64,000 nucleotides of DNA from Coprinellus micaceus (taxonomy: Eukaryota > Basidiomycota > Agaricomycetes > Agaricales > Psathyrellaceae): the NCBI GenBank assembly GCA_951394405.1, contig OX596345.1, forward strand, positions 2,046,001 through 2,110,000, written 5' to 3'. A program made the position numbers and the translations under genes. The notes beneath the pieces were generated by a model. The model was not told the DNA's origin. It searched no databases and saw only the letters and a list, made by a program, of their open reading frames with translations. This document shows, in pieces, positions 1 through 10,951 of the stretch. How positions within the stretch are numbered: the first letter of the stretch is position 1; each line of letters begins with the position of its first letter.

Positions 1-431
1 GTTGGAGAGCTTACAGTACTGTGATCGGGGCTGCCATTTCCTGGCGTCAATTCAACAGCGTGGCTTGATATGGTTGGGAAGTCGGGGGGAGGGAGTGACC
101 CACGACGACTTAAACGACAGGGAAGACATGAAGGCCTTCACCACACGGATACCTCAAGGACGGTAAAGCAAGGGGCGTGTATGAAACTGAACGCCTTCAT
201 AGCCGCGATGGCTCATGGCCCCATCTCCCATGCGAACTGAAAACAGGGGTTGCCTCAAGGTCGCATCGTGCCGAGCTACAGGCTCCCGCTTCGGAGCCAG
301 AACGTTATGCTGCCGTTTTAAGCCTGCAGACGCGAGTGTCATGACGCGGTCGGTGGACAGAAATCAGCAGCAATACTAAAAACTGCTAGACCTTGGAAAG
401 TAAAAGAATTACATTATGAGGAAGGTGTACT
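1..431. other. Flank with no supported gene
   Basis: No reading frame here shows a recognisable domain or splice pattern. It is the 3' flank of the minus-strand gene A. Confidence 0.5.
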
Positions 432-1587
432 CTACAGTCTAAATATACCACGCAGCCATCTCCTGAGACGCTTACTTGCAGCTGGTGTCAAATTGGCTAT
501 CTGCTTCGTGAGCGTATCGATCTGCCTCTGCCGCTCCTCCAAAGTCTCTTTATCGGTAGAGGACAACCCGTCCTCCCGTGCTGCCCTCTGAAGTGCTTTA
601 GCTCGTGCCAGAAGGTCTTCTAGTGACATGCTGAGCTCTCTCCCTGCCCGACTTTCCACTAGGAAACGCTTTTCCTGCACCAGCTCGCGCTGGAGAAGAA
701 GAATATGATCGCGGATTTCCCGGGCATTCATGGAAACCACCATTTGGTGAATGATGGCCCATGGATCTCTAACTTCTCCGGGGAGATCGAGTCGACTGGG
801 TGGCTCCAGATGATGTACCGCCGCTCCATTCGCTATTAATGGCGCCCAGTGCACCCTGCCCAACTCCCCAATGCGCCTGACCGCGTTCCCAAATTGCGCA
901 ACTGGGACATTCTCCCATTTGGTTGTGACCAAGCCAACCAGATCCATCGCGTCGTCCCCACAAATTTTCGAAAAGAGGCTCAGGTTTCTTCTTGATGCGC
1001 CAGTCCACCCGTCCTTGGTCGTGTCGTGCAAATACAGTACTCCGCCGACAAGCATTCTTTTACGGTATCTGAGAAGGGGTTCTTGAGTCAGGTGCCGTGG
1101 GATGCGATGGAACTGACTTACGAGGTCTCCAGCCATTTGGCGATCCGAATCAAAATCTCATCGTCTCCAACGTCCGTGTCGTCGAAGCCAGGTGTGTCTA
1201 GGAAGACAATGCGCCTACCCTGAAGAGCTTTTTGGAGGGCCGCGTGCTCAAGGGGCACTCGATCGACGGCAACGGACTCGAGGTGCTTCGTACACGAAAC
1301 CATGTCCTCTCCAACGACCATTGCCTGAGATCCGACAAGCTTGTTGATGAGCTATTTCATTACCATAAGCACGATTTTATGTAATGGGAGTGCTGATTTT
1401 TTATACGACTTACCGAGCTCTTGCCTGCCTTGGTCTGACCCATAAGTCTGTAGACGTGGAGAGGGAGGACGTCGGCTTTGAGTGGGTTATACGACAGCCC
1501 AATAACTCACGCAAACACAATGTCGGTTTCGCGACCGTGCTCAAGAACGGGATCTTGAGAGCCTGATTTCGAGGCAACGTCGACCAT
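432..1587 (-). CDS. Gene A: single-module P-loop GTPase (delta type)
   Basis: Predicted 325-aa GTPase from four exons: 1587-1511, 1447-1414, 1351-1122 and 1068-432. All introns are GT-AG and the frame closes exactly. The P-loop GQTKAGKSS (about residues 29-37) lies alone in a 34-nt exon. A G2-like SCT follows near 56-58, G3 FLDTPGFDDT near 87-96, and the G4-like TTKWE near 162. The last ~110 residues are charged heptad-like helix ending in a basic, aromatic tail (RRWLRGIFRL). The start is the ATG before the conserved leader DPVLE...DIVF, which matches genes G and H. The closest relative in the window is the second module of gene E. Distant AIG1/GIMAP-type similarity is known for such fungal proteins; the cellular role is not known. 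GTP binding is inferred from the motifs. Confidence 0.82.
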
Positions 1588-2996
1588 GTTCGCCACTAAC
1601 GAGTGCCTCGATGAGGTTGGCGGCGGTGATGATAAGTGTGGTGAAATATGATTGCCCCACACTTGGGACACCTTTTGAACTCCGAAGACACGCTTCCTCC
1701 TCGTTACTCGATCACTACTTATGTCCACGACCCCGCCAAGCCCCTCGCGTAATGAATGGCTCCGGCGTACTTGTGATGACGCGGACCCTGCGCTCGTCCA
1801 TCCGCCGCGACGTATTAACATCCAGTTTCGGTGGCCCAAACGCGCTATAGCCTCAAGGCCGCCTTTATTCGCTTTCTTGCTTCACGTTTCAGCCACGATA
1901 TCAATCGAAGCTATACTGAAGCTGGAGAGGTCGTGGCGACATCGATAAATGAACACATGTAGGACCTTGTAAATCCCCGTGTCCCCAAGGTTTCAACGCT
2001 GTGGTTTGCTGCACTGGGGTATTGGTGTGGGCAGCGATGGAACTGATCTTTCTTTTCATTCAACAGTCCTGCCGGAAGCGGAGCCCCAATGAGAAGGGCG
2101 GATTGAACGGCATCCCTGGAAATCGACGCTCAACGTTTTCTCTAGATCAAGTCCTTTACCCCCTGGCACGGATAAAACAGCAGGGACGTATGCCAGCGTA
2201 AAATTGCCCGTGCTACCAGCTACTGTATACACGATCCTCACGTCGCAAGTCCCTGGGTACTTAGAGGAAAACGGAGGCGTGGTTGGATCGTATTCAGAGG
2301 CGACTCCCCACACAGTGCGTGGTTTTGGATGTAGTGACATCATCCCCAGACAGCCCACCTCGCCGGGCCCACCCCCTATTTTACCGTTTCTCCAAGTTCA
2401 GTCGTCCCCAGTTACCTTTCTATAGTTATTCCTCAGGATTACATGTCACCGAGGCACTTGCTTAAATACTCTTGACTGGGACACCGATCAGACGGAATCT
2501 TGATTATCTGGCCCTTTAATAAGGACAAATATGTTACTCGTGACCCAGCCCTCCACGGTCGTGCCTCAGTACCCACCGCCAGAGGAAACTTCCTACAGTT
2601 ACCCTTAGCTTTCCATCTAATTCCTGAGTTGCGGTCTCCTCTCTCCAATTATAATCTACTGTCTCTGTTTCGTGAATAGTCCTTGTTCGTCAACAAGTTC
2701 GCACCGCAGTCTTAGTCACGCTGCATCGGCTTTCGCCTGACCCTCATGCACCCAATACGGACGAGCGGTTTTCGGTGGCTCGTTGGCTTTGTTCAGGAAC
2801 TTCGAGTCTTACTCTGGGGTAATTTTTGTTCGCCGCTCAATCCTAATGATCAAGTATTGTGGTCTATGTAAGTAAGCGTGTCCCACAGCACGTCACAGTG
2901 CTTTGTCGATAACGCTGGGTACAAGGAGATATCTTAGTTGCGAGCTTCCTAGAGCTGAGGGCAATGCGCTCACCTGCCGACATCCAGCAACACCGT
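1588..2996. other. Gap between genes B and A
   Basis: About 1.4 kb separates two minus-strand GTPase genes that correspond to the two halves of gene E. Short open frames exist, such as 2358-2056 on the minus strand, but none has GTPase motifs or a recognisable domain. It may be an ordinary promoter region for gene A or DNA that split a former two-module gene. Confidence 0.4.
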
Positions 2997-3917
2997 TCAA
3001 TCATCGGTTTCTGGCCAGAAACAGGCCCGGATGGCGCTCAAAGCTGTTGAGTGCTCGTCCGACCTTCCCGTCAGCTTACGCGGCCACCTTTGTCTTGCCT
3101 TCGTACCATGTCCTCCCTCGTCGCTGATATCCTGCTGTGTTCTCAATTTCACCGGTTGCTGCTCATGGATCCTCTCTAGGACGCTGTTCAGAAGAGTCGC
3201 AATCGATGACGTCTCATTATCGCTCAGGTGCTCAATCTTGCAGCCCCCATCTAGCAAGGGTTTCCAAAGTCCGGTTTGAAGGGTTTCCAGTCGTTTCGGG
3301 ATGTTGGCCTCCGGGACTAGATCCCACTTTGTCGTCACAATCGTGACGATCTCTGTAGCGTCGGGGCCCCAGAGCTTCGCTAGCAGATTGATACCCAGCT
3401 GCATCTGCGGTGATATCCAGTCGTCCGTCATGGCATGAAAGTATAGTATCGCATTCATCCCGTGACTATGCTTCGACCTGCGTAGCCTCTGCATCAGCAG
3501 GTTACCAGCCGGGACAAAGCGAGCACTGACGAGGAGTTCTCGATTCTTCGCAGTACCTCACGGTCGCTGAGATCTGTGTGGTTAAATCCAGGCGTATCCA
3601 CCAGGGTAAGATCGCGACCGCGAAGACTAGGGGGCGGCTTGCGTAACTTGAGCCGCACCTCGTGCACGTTGGCGGTCACAGCTGTCATCTGCCCTCCCTC
3701 TCTGGCCGGAACGGGCATGGAGCCTGCTGTGGGGTTCTCCTCGAGCGCCCGGTTTATAAACTGGATATTACTTGATTAATTCTTCTGAACTGGAGGTTGG
3801 CTAGCCTCGTACCGTGCTCTTTCCAGTGTTGGATAAGCCGACACACCTGCAGACATGAGAAAGACGCCATAGTGTTACAAACAAGGCTACCTACAGTATC
3901 GTGACTGGATCTGCCAT
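2997..3917 (-). CDS. Gene B: single-module P-loop GTPase (alpha type)
   Basis: Predicted 258-aa protein from four exons: 3917-3895, 3846-3813, 3760-3531 and 3486-2997. The first exon codes only MADPVTI and part of the next codon. The 34-nt second exon gives GLSNTGKST. G3 is LVDTPGFNHTDLSD and G4 is TTKWD, a full match to the [NT]KxD rule. It groups with the first modules of genes E and F, which share a very short leader, the HTDMxD sequence after G3 and an NAI-Y-H core strand. In E and F this module type is followed by another; here it stops at TGA 2999-2997, before any DIVIP-like exit, and the last ~50 residues diverge from E. It could be a free-standing gene or the truncated front half of a B-A fusion. 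The intron 3 acceptor (after GCAGAG) is the least certain junction. Confidence 0.75.
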
Positions 3918-4250
3918 CGTCGCCTGTTGCGGTGGGCCCTTGTGGTTTGTCAGTGGTCTCCCTCGGGCGGCCTGTGTTGGTGAAGTGGAGGTTCCGGATC
4001 GCGACAAGTGATTTTAAGTTACACCGTGCGTCCACGTCACTATACAGCCAGGCCGGATGCCGGTGTCACATTGAAGATCATGTGAATGCTGTGACGACTT
4101 ATGAATGACAACTGACAGTACTCCGCGCTTGTATGCACCACTCTCCCATTTCATACCTGTGCCGCTAGGATTCCATCCACCAGAACACCAACGTGGTGAA
4201 CTTGTCTCGCGAATTAATAGCCTTCTGCCCGTGTCATCCAACCTGGCGCT
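3918..4250. promoter_or_regulatory. Divergent intergenic region between genes B and C
   Basis: The start codons of B (minus, 3917) and C (plus, 4251) face away from each other across 333 bp, so the transcription signals for both arms of the cluster should lie here. No clear TATA box was identified. The role as a bidirectional promoter is inferred from geometry alone. Confidence 0.45.
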
Positions 4251-5938
4251 ATGGAGTCGGAGGGCCAGAGTCAATCGTCGGACATCGTACTTTTGTGAGC
4301 CCGGCATAGCCTGACCAAGCCCCGCGATCCTCACGTATGGGTCGCCCCTCTTAGCGTTATTGGATCCACAGGAGCTGGGAAGAGCCAAGTCACTGCTTTT
4401 GACTCGCATAACCTCGCACGACGTCTGACATCGTCTACTTGCAGTTCATCAATGACATTCTTGACGAGATAGGGCACCCATTGGGGAGGGGCATGCGGAT
4501 GGAGGTTCACGATAGTCTTAGCCGATGCACGCTCAGCATTTGTCCGATTCGGCTGGCTCCCGGACGCGAGGAGGATCAGAGTGATTTGGGTCGCGTCGTG
4601 ATTGTCGATGGGCCCGGCTGGGAGGACGATGAAGTTGTGGATCAACACCACCAAATCTTCTTCAATGCCAGCCAGTGGCTTTCTCTTCAGTCAGTATCCC
4701 CAATAACCAATTTCCTGCCCTTTTACTTATTTTCTGTAGCTACGCACAAGGGCCTCGCTGTGGTGTTATCTACCTTCAAGACGTTTCTTTGCGACCTCTA
4801 ACCATGCATGCGCGAGCAGCCTCCCAAAGCCTTCAGGCCTCCCTTGACTTTGCGGCTGCCATCCGGTGTCGAGAATTTGCGCTGTTAGCTACAAAAGGGG
4901 CCCAGAAGTCGCAACAATCATTAGAAGACCCTGAAGACGTGCTCCGGGAAGCCAACATGGCCTGGAGAAAAGTGGTTAACGCTGGCTTTCCGGTCTACCA
5001 AGTCAGGCATGGGTCAAATCGAAGGCACACTCTGACAATCATCCAAGATATCCTCCGAAAATCACCTCAGGAGCAAGAACGTGTTCTCTTGACTCTGAGG
5101 ACAGAACTCTCTCTCTCGGGGGGACGCCCCGAATTATCGGCCGGGTTTGGGAAACGGGACGATATCGTCATTTTGTGAGGGCCGTGCCTTTCCCCACAGA
5201 GCGATTTACTAACTCCGTTTCTATCAGGATACTGGGGCACCTCAAGTCAGGCAAAAGCACTGTTCGTTTTCTCCCCCTCAGGAGGACGTTTCTTGCTTAC
5301 AGCTTCCATAGCTTCTGAATCGCTTACTGTTAACCCTGGGTCAATTGCAGAGCATGAAAGTGAAGAATGGGCTGTGTTTGACCACCGAAGGCATTGAATC
5401 AGCGGTCATACAACGTTACGCGTTTCAAGGAGAGGGAGCTCGGCGGCTAATACTCGTCGACACACCCGGCTTCGAGGCGGATGATATTAAGGACGCCAGC
5501 ACCTTGAGGTTGATTAACAGGTGGATGGCAGAAAGGTGCGTCAGATCGGCCATCTACTCAGGGCACTGCATTGATCAACCACCACCCTTCAGGTATCGAC
5601 AAATCGCCCCTGCGTGCGGGGTTATCTACCTTCATGACATCAGTCAGGGAGGGTATGCCCGAACAGCTGGCCAGATTTTCGATCTTTTTCCGCTGCTAGT
5701 TCGAAGCGCTCCGCTGAAAAGCGCTGTGATCGCAAGTACAAAGTGGATTGAACGGTTCGAAAATGACAGCATTTCTAAGGAGGCGGAGCTACTCAGCGTA
5801 TTTTGGCCGACGCTTATTGCTAAGGGGTATGCGGTGCGTCGTCTCTCGCAGGAAGGGTACGAGGTCAAGGGTCCAGGATCCCGGAACCATGTGGGCCTTC
5901 TGAGCGAACTATTAGGAGAGATCGACCGTCATCCATAG
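4251..5938 (+). CDS. Gene C: two-module P-loop GTPase (beta + gamma)
   Basis: Predicted 453-aa fusion from seven exons: 4251-4294, 4355-4388, 4445-4689, 4740-5174, 5228-5261, 5312-5535 and 5593-5938. Module 1 has P-loop GSTGAGKSQ and G3 VDGPGW (DGPG rather than DTPG); its G4 position reads ATKGA, so base recognition may be lost. It exits through DDIVIL and a phase-2 intron straight into module 2, whose P-loop GHLKSGKST is again alone in a 34-nt exon. Module 2 has LVDTPGFEADD and STKWIE. No coiled coil follows; the frame stops at TAG 5936-5938. Module 1 closely matches the middle module of gene F. Gene D starts only 242 bp downstream, and the D frame is open through most of that gap, so C and D may once have been, or may still be, one three-module gene. 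Confidence 0.8.
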
Positions 5939-6180
5939 TAATCGATAAGCCCTAAACGTGTTGCGTGCCCTTGCTGTATCGAGATGAAATCACATTAACC
6001 ACGGACCTTCAGCAACATGCACAACACCATGATGGGGCAAGCAATACGTACGCTTCTGGACTGAGACCCAGAACGCTGAACGCTGTCGCTCACGCGGCTT
6101 CCCCGCGGTCAATAAGGTCCTCGCGGAGGGGGGCATTTAACGGCGCGCTCCAAAATCTCAACATTCCCAAAGCTTCCACC

Positions 6181-7383
6181 ATGGGCACGCACACCGGGAA
6201 GCAGCAGAAGCGACAAACCCTCCTAACCAAATCGGGTCTTGGCGAAGCCCGCCAGTCAGACATCATCATAGTGTGAGTGGTATGATCATCCCAGTGTATG
6301 CCCAGCAAATAACTCATCTCGGCTCTCAACAGCATAATGGGTCAGACCAAAGCGGGGAAGAGCACTGTCAGTGGTATTGCCTTTGCCTCTAGGACAGACA
6401 CTGACCTCCGGACGCTGATTTAGCTCATCAATAGCCTGGTGGACGATGAGTCAAAACACAGAGTTGTTGGGCATCGAATGGTTTCAGAAACGAGTGAAAC
6501 AAGCGTCGTTGTGGTTGACCGCGCCCCGAGCCAATACTCTGGTCTGAATCGCCTCCTAAATGGGCGCCGGGTCGTACTTGTCGATACTCCAGGGTTCAAC
6601 GATACCACCATGAACGACGCTGTCGTATTGACGAGCATCTCCCAGTGGCTTTTGGCCTCGTTCGTTCAACCATTCTTTCGGTCGATCGTATACTGATGCC
6701 CCCATTTTGACCATAGGTATGGCGAGGGCATGCGTGTGGGGGGCATATTGCATCTTCGCGATATAACGCAGTCTGGGTGGAACGGCATCGAAAGGCGCGA
6801 CTTCAAAGTTTTTTCCAAGATATGTGGGGACGACGGCATGAGTCAAGTCTCGCTCGTCACCACGAAGTGGGGGAAACTCGGGCAGCTTGGGGATGGAACT
6901 GCACGCGTCGACGAGTTGCTGAATGAACATTGGAAGTGGGCGATAGAGCGAGGAGCTTCTGTCTTTCACCTTCTCCCCCCCGGCGTCGACTACAACCTCG
7001 GGCTTTCCGGAGCCATCGAGGACCCATGGGATATCGTACAGCAAATTGTCACCTCTATGGACGCTCTGGTCGTCGCCAACCGGATCCTTCACATCCAAGA
7101 TGAGCTCGCCAACAAGAAATATTTCCTCTCCGAGTCCGACGCCGGAAAAGAGGTTTGTTTGACGCTCGCCAATCTATTGAGCCAGGCTAAGGAGCACCAG
7201 CGTGCGGCGAGGGAGGACGGGCAGTTGCCACATGCGAAGGAACATCTGGAGAAGCGGCGAGAGGAAATCGAAAAGCTAGTGGAGCAGCTCGACGCTTTGG
7301 GGCCTTCGTTATTCCAGCGTGCAAAAAGGTGGTGGAATAGAGACTTATTGCCGTTGTTTTGGAGCCCATCGTTGAAACGTTGA
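6181..7383 (+). CDS. Gene D: single-module P-loop GTPase (delta type)
   Basis: Predicted 342-aa protein from exons 6181-6272, 6333-6366, 6424-6659 and 6717-7383. The start lies in a strong CCACCATGG context. The frame is open upstream to 5956 but has no earlier in-frame ATG. The leader ends in SDIIIV, then a 34-nt exon gives GQTKAGKST. G3 is LVDTPGFNDT and the G4 position is TTKWG, lacking the usual Asp. The C-terminal ~110 residues form a long charged helix and end RAKRWWNRDLLPLFW, a basic and aromatic tail that could bind membrane. It is closest to the third module of gene F (both read VVVDRAP before G3). GTP binding is inferred; the biological role is unknown. Confidence 0.82.
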
Positions 7384-8251
7384 AGGGCAAGTAGCTAACT
7401 AGATTTTACAGCACTTTGCGGAACATAGGGCGCGGATTGATTTTTTGATTTCTTTTTCTCGCGCGCGCAAAACGCGACTGGAATTTTGACCTGGTAGTAT
7501 CGAGCTCAATTCTTTTCCCAAGAGTGTAAATTTTGTTCAGCTGTATCCAGTAGCATTATGCAAACCTGTTGGTACAAATTTTGTTCAAAAAACGGAAGCG
7601 GCAGCATGCTCAGGTCCCAACCATCCGCCCTTGAGTATGCCGGATCGTCACCTCAATCCATCCATGAGGATGGTATATTTTAGATCCAAATTTAAACTGA
7701 AAGGAGGGGAAGGTGATTCTGTGCCTGTAGGTGGGCAGTATCAGGTGGTAGTGAACTGGTGCGTTAAGATAGCCTCAAGGGGCCGATCAGCTGCTCATCA
7801 ACGAGGTCGCCGTGGCACACCCTGCGTCCTGCAACGAATATACTGTAACGGCTCTTGGCTTTCGAATTGGACGTTTCGCTGTTCGCTCGCTTGTGTGTTG
7901 GTCGCGATCCCGCAGACCTCAACTCTCACGTCCATTATTGACTGGGACTGCCATACTAGGTACCGTTTCAGACCTGCTGGGCGAGGTTCCTTTTACGATT
8001 AGTTCTCCTTTGGCGTGCCACATCAGTGCGTGGTCCAGGCGTTTCTGAGGTGTTTCACGAGGCCTTTTTGGGGAACACGGTGCTGGGCGTTCCCCGATCT
8101 CGATGCATCACCCATACGCGGAAAGCCTGCGCTTTGCGGCCTCGCCTGTTTAAAAAAGGGCAAGTTGCATCTTCATTGATCGTGAGTACTTATCTACCTA
8201 CCTACCTACCTCCCCAACCGTGAAGACTGAGGCCAGACCTTCGCTCTCGCT
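7384..8251. other. Intergenic region with short CTAC repeat
   Basis: This separates genes D and E. Reading frames here show no recognisable domain. Four CTAC units lie at 8194-8209, about 40 bp before the gene E start, where they could be in the promoter or 5' leader. Confidence 0.5.
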
Positions 8252-10368
8252 ATGCCGGATGACATACAAGAACCTACTCGCGAGATTACCATCCTGTAAG
8301 CCAATCTCCTGTTCTTGTTTCGGCCAGAGCAATGAATTTCTTGGTTGGTACTAGAGTCTTAGGGGTCTCGAACTCCGGGAAGAGCACGGTGAGACCAATG
8401 TGCACTCCCGCCCTCAGTTGTTGAAGCTTCGTTCCAGTTCGTCAACTGGATGGCCGAGTCCCTATCTACTGACGCTGTCCCAAAGCGTGTTGGCGTCAGA
8501 GGTGGGATGACAGCGGAAACCGATGCAGTGACGGAACTCCTCATACGTTCGCCTGACGGGGTGGAGATCAGACTCGTGGACACCCCTGGCCTCGAGCATA
8601 CGGACATGCCCGACGCCGCCGTATTCAGAGATATTACGACGTGGCTCGAAGACTCGTGAGTGTCCATCCGATGAAACACATGTAGCTCACTGCTGAAACT
8701 GCACCCCGGCGCAGATTCAAAATGGGGAGGAGAGTCAATGCAATTTTCTACTTACACGACATATCGCGAGAGTGGATCACCTCTACCATGCGGCTAGACT
8801 TCGAGGTACTGTCCAAGTTATGCGGACGACAAGTCATGTCAAACGGCATGGTTACTATAGTCACGACACGGTGGAGCTCAGTGCCTCCGGATGAGGGTAG
8901 TGTTAAGGAGAGGGAACTAATGGGTGACCTATGGTCAGGCGTGGGGGGCACCGGAGCCCCCCTCTCCGTGGAGAGAGTTGCTGATCAGCGCTCGGTCCAC
9001 CACCTAAGGGATAAGTTCCTTCCCCGGCTCCTCGCCAGAGACACCGGTCAGATCTTGAACATCCAGTACGAGCTTGTCAATCTGGGGCTAGCTCTGGATG
9101 CAACTGACGCAGGGCGTTGCTTCAATGTTGCCGGCCCTCCCAAATTCAAGTCAGAGAAGTATAGGTTGCCTCAGACAAGCCCTAAGCAGATCTGGCCGCT
9201 CACAGCAAGCAAAGCCGCGAAATTGGATCCTCAGGACCCAGTGCTCCAGAACGCCTGTAACAGCGACATTGTGATCCCGTAAGTCCTATGGTTCTCACCT
9301 GAAGCACACAATTGAGCGATTGTTGTCCTAGACTGATGGGTCAAACGAAAGCAGGGAAGAGCTCGGTAAGTCGTTTCCAGGTCGACTCCGTATACTCTCT
9401 CAAACACTCAACTTTGGAAAAAGCTTATCAACGCCCTTCTCGGCTACCAGCGAATGGCGGTTGGTGAAGAGATGACCTCATGCACGAAACATCTCACCGC
9501 CGTCGTAGCGGTGTCCCAGGAAGTCCCTCAGGCGTACCGGGAGCTTCGCGCAGCTCTTGAGGGCCGACGCATCGTGTTTCTAGACACCCCAGGCTTTGAC
9601 GACACCGAGGTCGGCGATGACGAGGTCTTGATTCGCATTGCAAAGTGGTTGGAGACTTCGTACGTGTATCTCGCATCGTCTTCTCAAGTCACCCTCCTGA
9701 TACTATTTACGTCTCCTACCTCAAGGTACCGCAAGGAGATGCTCGTTGGAGGGGTGTTATACCTCCACGATATAACCAAGGATGGGTGGACGGGAACGTC
9801 AAAGAGCAATCTCAGCCTCTTTGCGAAGATCTGTGGAGACGACGCGATGAACCAAGTCGTCCTCCTCACAACGAAGTGGAGGAATATTACTCACGCTCAG
9901 GAAGGGCATGCGGTTGGGCGTACCGATGAGCTCAAAACGCACTGGGGGAGGCTGATAGGGAAAGGGGCGTCGGTACACCATCTGCAGCCGCCCAATCGGT
10001 TGAATCTCGCTAATGAAGCTGTCAACGATCCATGGGAACTTATTCAGAAGATAGTGAGGACGATGGAGGTGCGAGGAGCTCTTCTCCTTCAGCAGGAGTT
10101 AGTGGTAGACAGGCGCTTCATTGGGGAGAGCCAGGCCGGAAAAGAGTTGTACGCTTCGCTCCAGGATCGCTTGAAGAAAGCCAAGGTGGACCAGAGGGCA
10201 GGCGGAACGCAAGACAGCAGCAGCAAATCTGCGGAAGAACGACAAAGGGATATCGATGCGCTCAAGCAGCAACTCACCCACCTAAAACCGGCCATGAGCC
10301 AACGGTTGATCAGATGGGTTAATATCCCCTTTCCGCGCCAGTCGCAGTCAATGAGCGTTCTGCCTTGA
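8252..10368 (+). CDS. Gene E: two-module P-loop GTPase (alpha + delta)
   Basis: Predicted 590-aa fusion from seven exons: 8252-8295, 8355-8388, 8438-8655, 8715-9278, 9332-9365, 9424-9659 and 9726-10368. Module 1: P-loop GVSNSGKST, G3 LVDTPGLEHTDM, G4-like TTRWS, no coiled coil. A linker with DPVL and SDIVIP runs through a phase-2 intron into module 2: GQTKAGKSS, SCTKHL (G2-like), FLDTPGFDDT, TTKWRN, then a charged helical segment and a basic tail. Both P-loop exons are 34 nt. Module 2 is close to gene A and module 1 to gene B, so E is the same-strand fused counterpart of the B-A pair. Two linked GTPase domains could dimerise within the chain; this is inference. Confidence 0.85.
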
Positions 10369-10951
10369 AACTTTAATTGAACCGGGGGCGTAGGCCATGT
10401 AAATAAATTTCGCTGCACCCTTGTTTATGTATCGACGCACTTGATTAATTGAGCTTGACTGTGGAAAATATGCATCGGAGAAACTTCCATCGAGCACTCC
10501 TCTCGTCAGGAAAGGTCCAGTCGTAAATCGTCAATGTCGGGCAGAAAAGGAGGGTTTGCCACCCCGAGGAAGATCAACAACAATGTCGAACCGAAATAAG
10601 AAGGCGGCGAGGAGCGGGTGTTTGGTAGCCCTTCGACGGGCTTAAGGGTTGGAAGTCCAGGCTTATGCTTCGAGGACGCAATGGCATCGTTTCGCTGGCG
10701 TGAGCCTGCCCCGATACGCCGTTGTCAGAGATGAAGGGGCCGGATACAGGATCGGGGCAGTGACCACTGACCAGTTCCGGATTCCGATTCGGGCTCCGAT
10801 TGATATGGCACCGCCACGGGCAGCCTTGCGGCAAAAGACAATCCCACCAAACTTGAACACCCCCACGCCGGCAAGCCCCTATCCACCAGCTAATCGCTGT
10901 GGCTCCCAGCCTAGTATCTTAGGGGGACCCAGTCCCGTCAAAATAAGAAAT
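10369..10951. other. Intergenic region between genes E and F
   Basis: About 580 bp with no supported gene. It holds the 3' end of E and presumably the promoter of F. The open frame running into F on the plus strand has no domain of its own. Confidence 0.5.

Noticed and set aside
1588..2996. A hidden GTPase module between genes B and A
   Set aside because: No GxxxxGK[ST], DTPG or TKW-like sequence was found there on either strand.
5965..6180. GTG or upstream start for gene D
   Set aside because: The ATG at 6181 has a strong context and there is no upstream in-frame ATG; the open frame is better explained as a former linker exon or chance.
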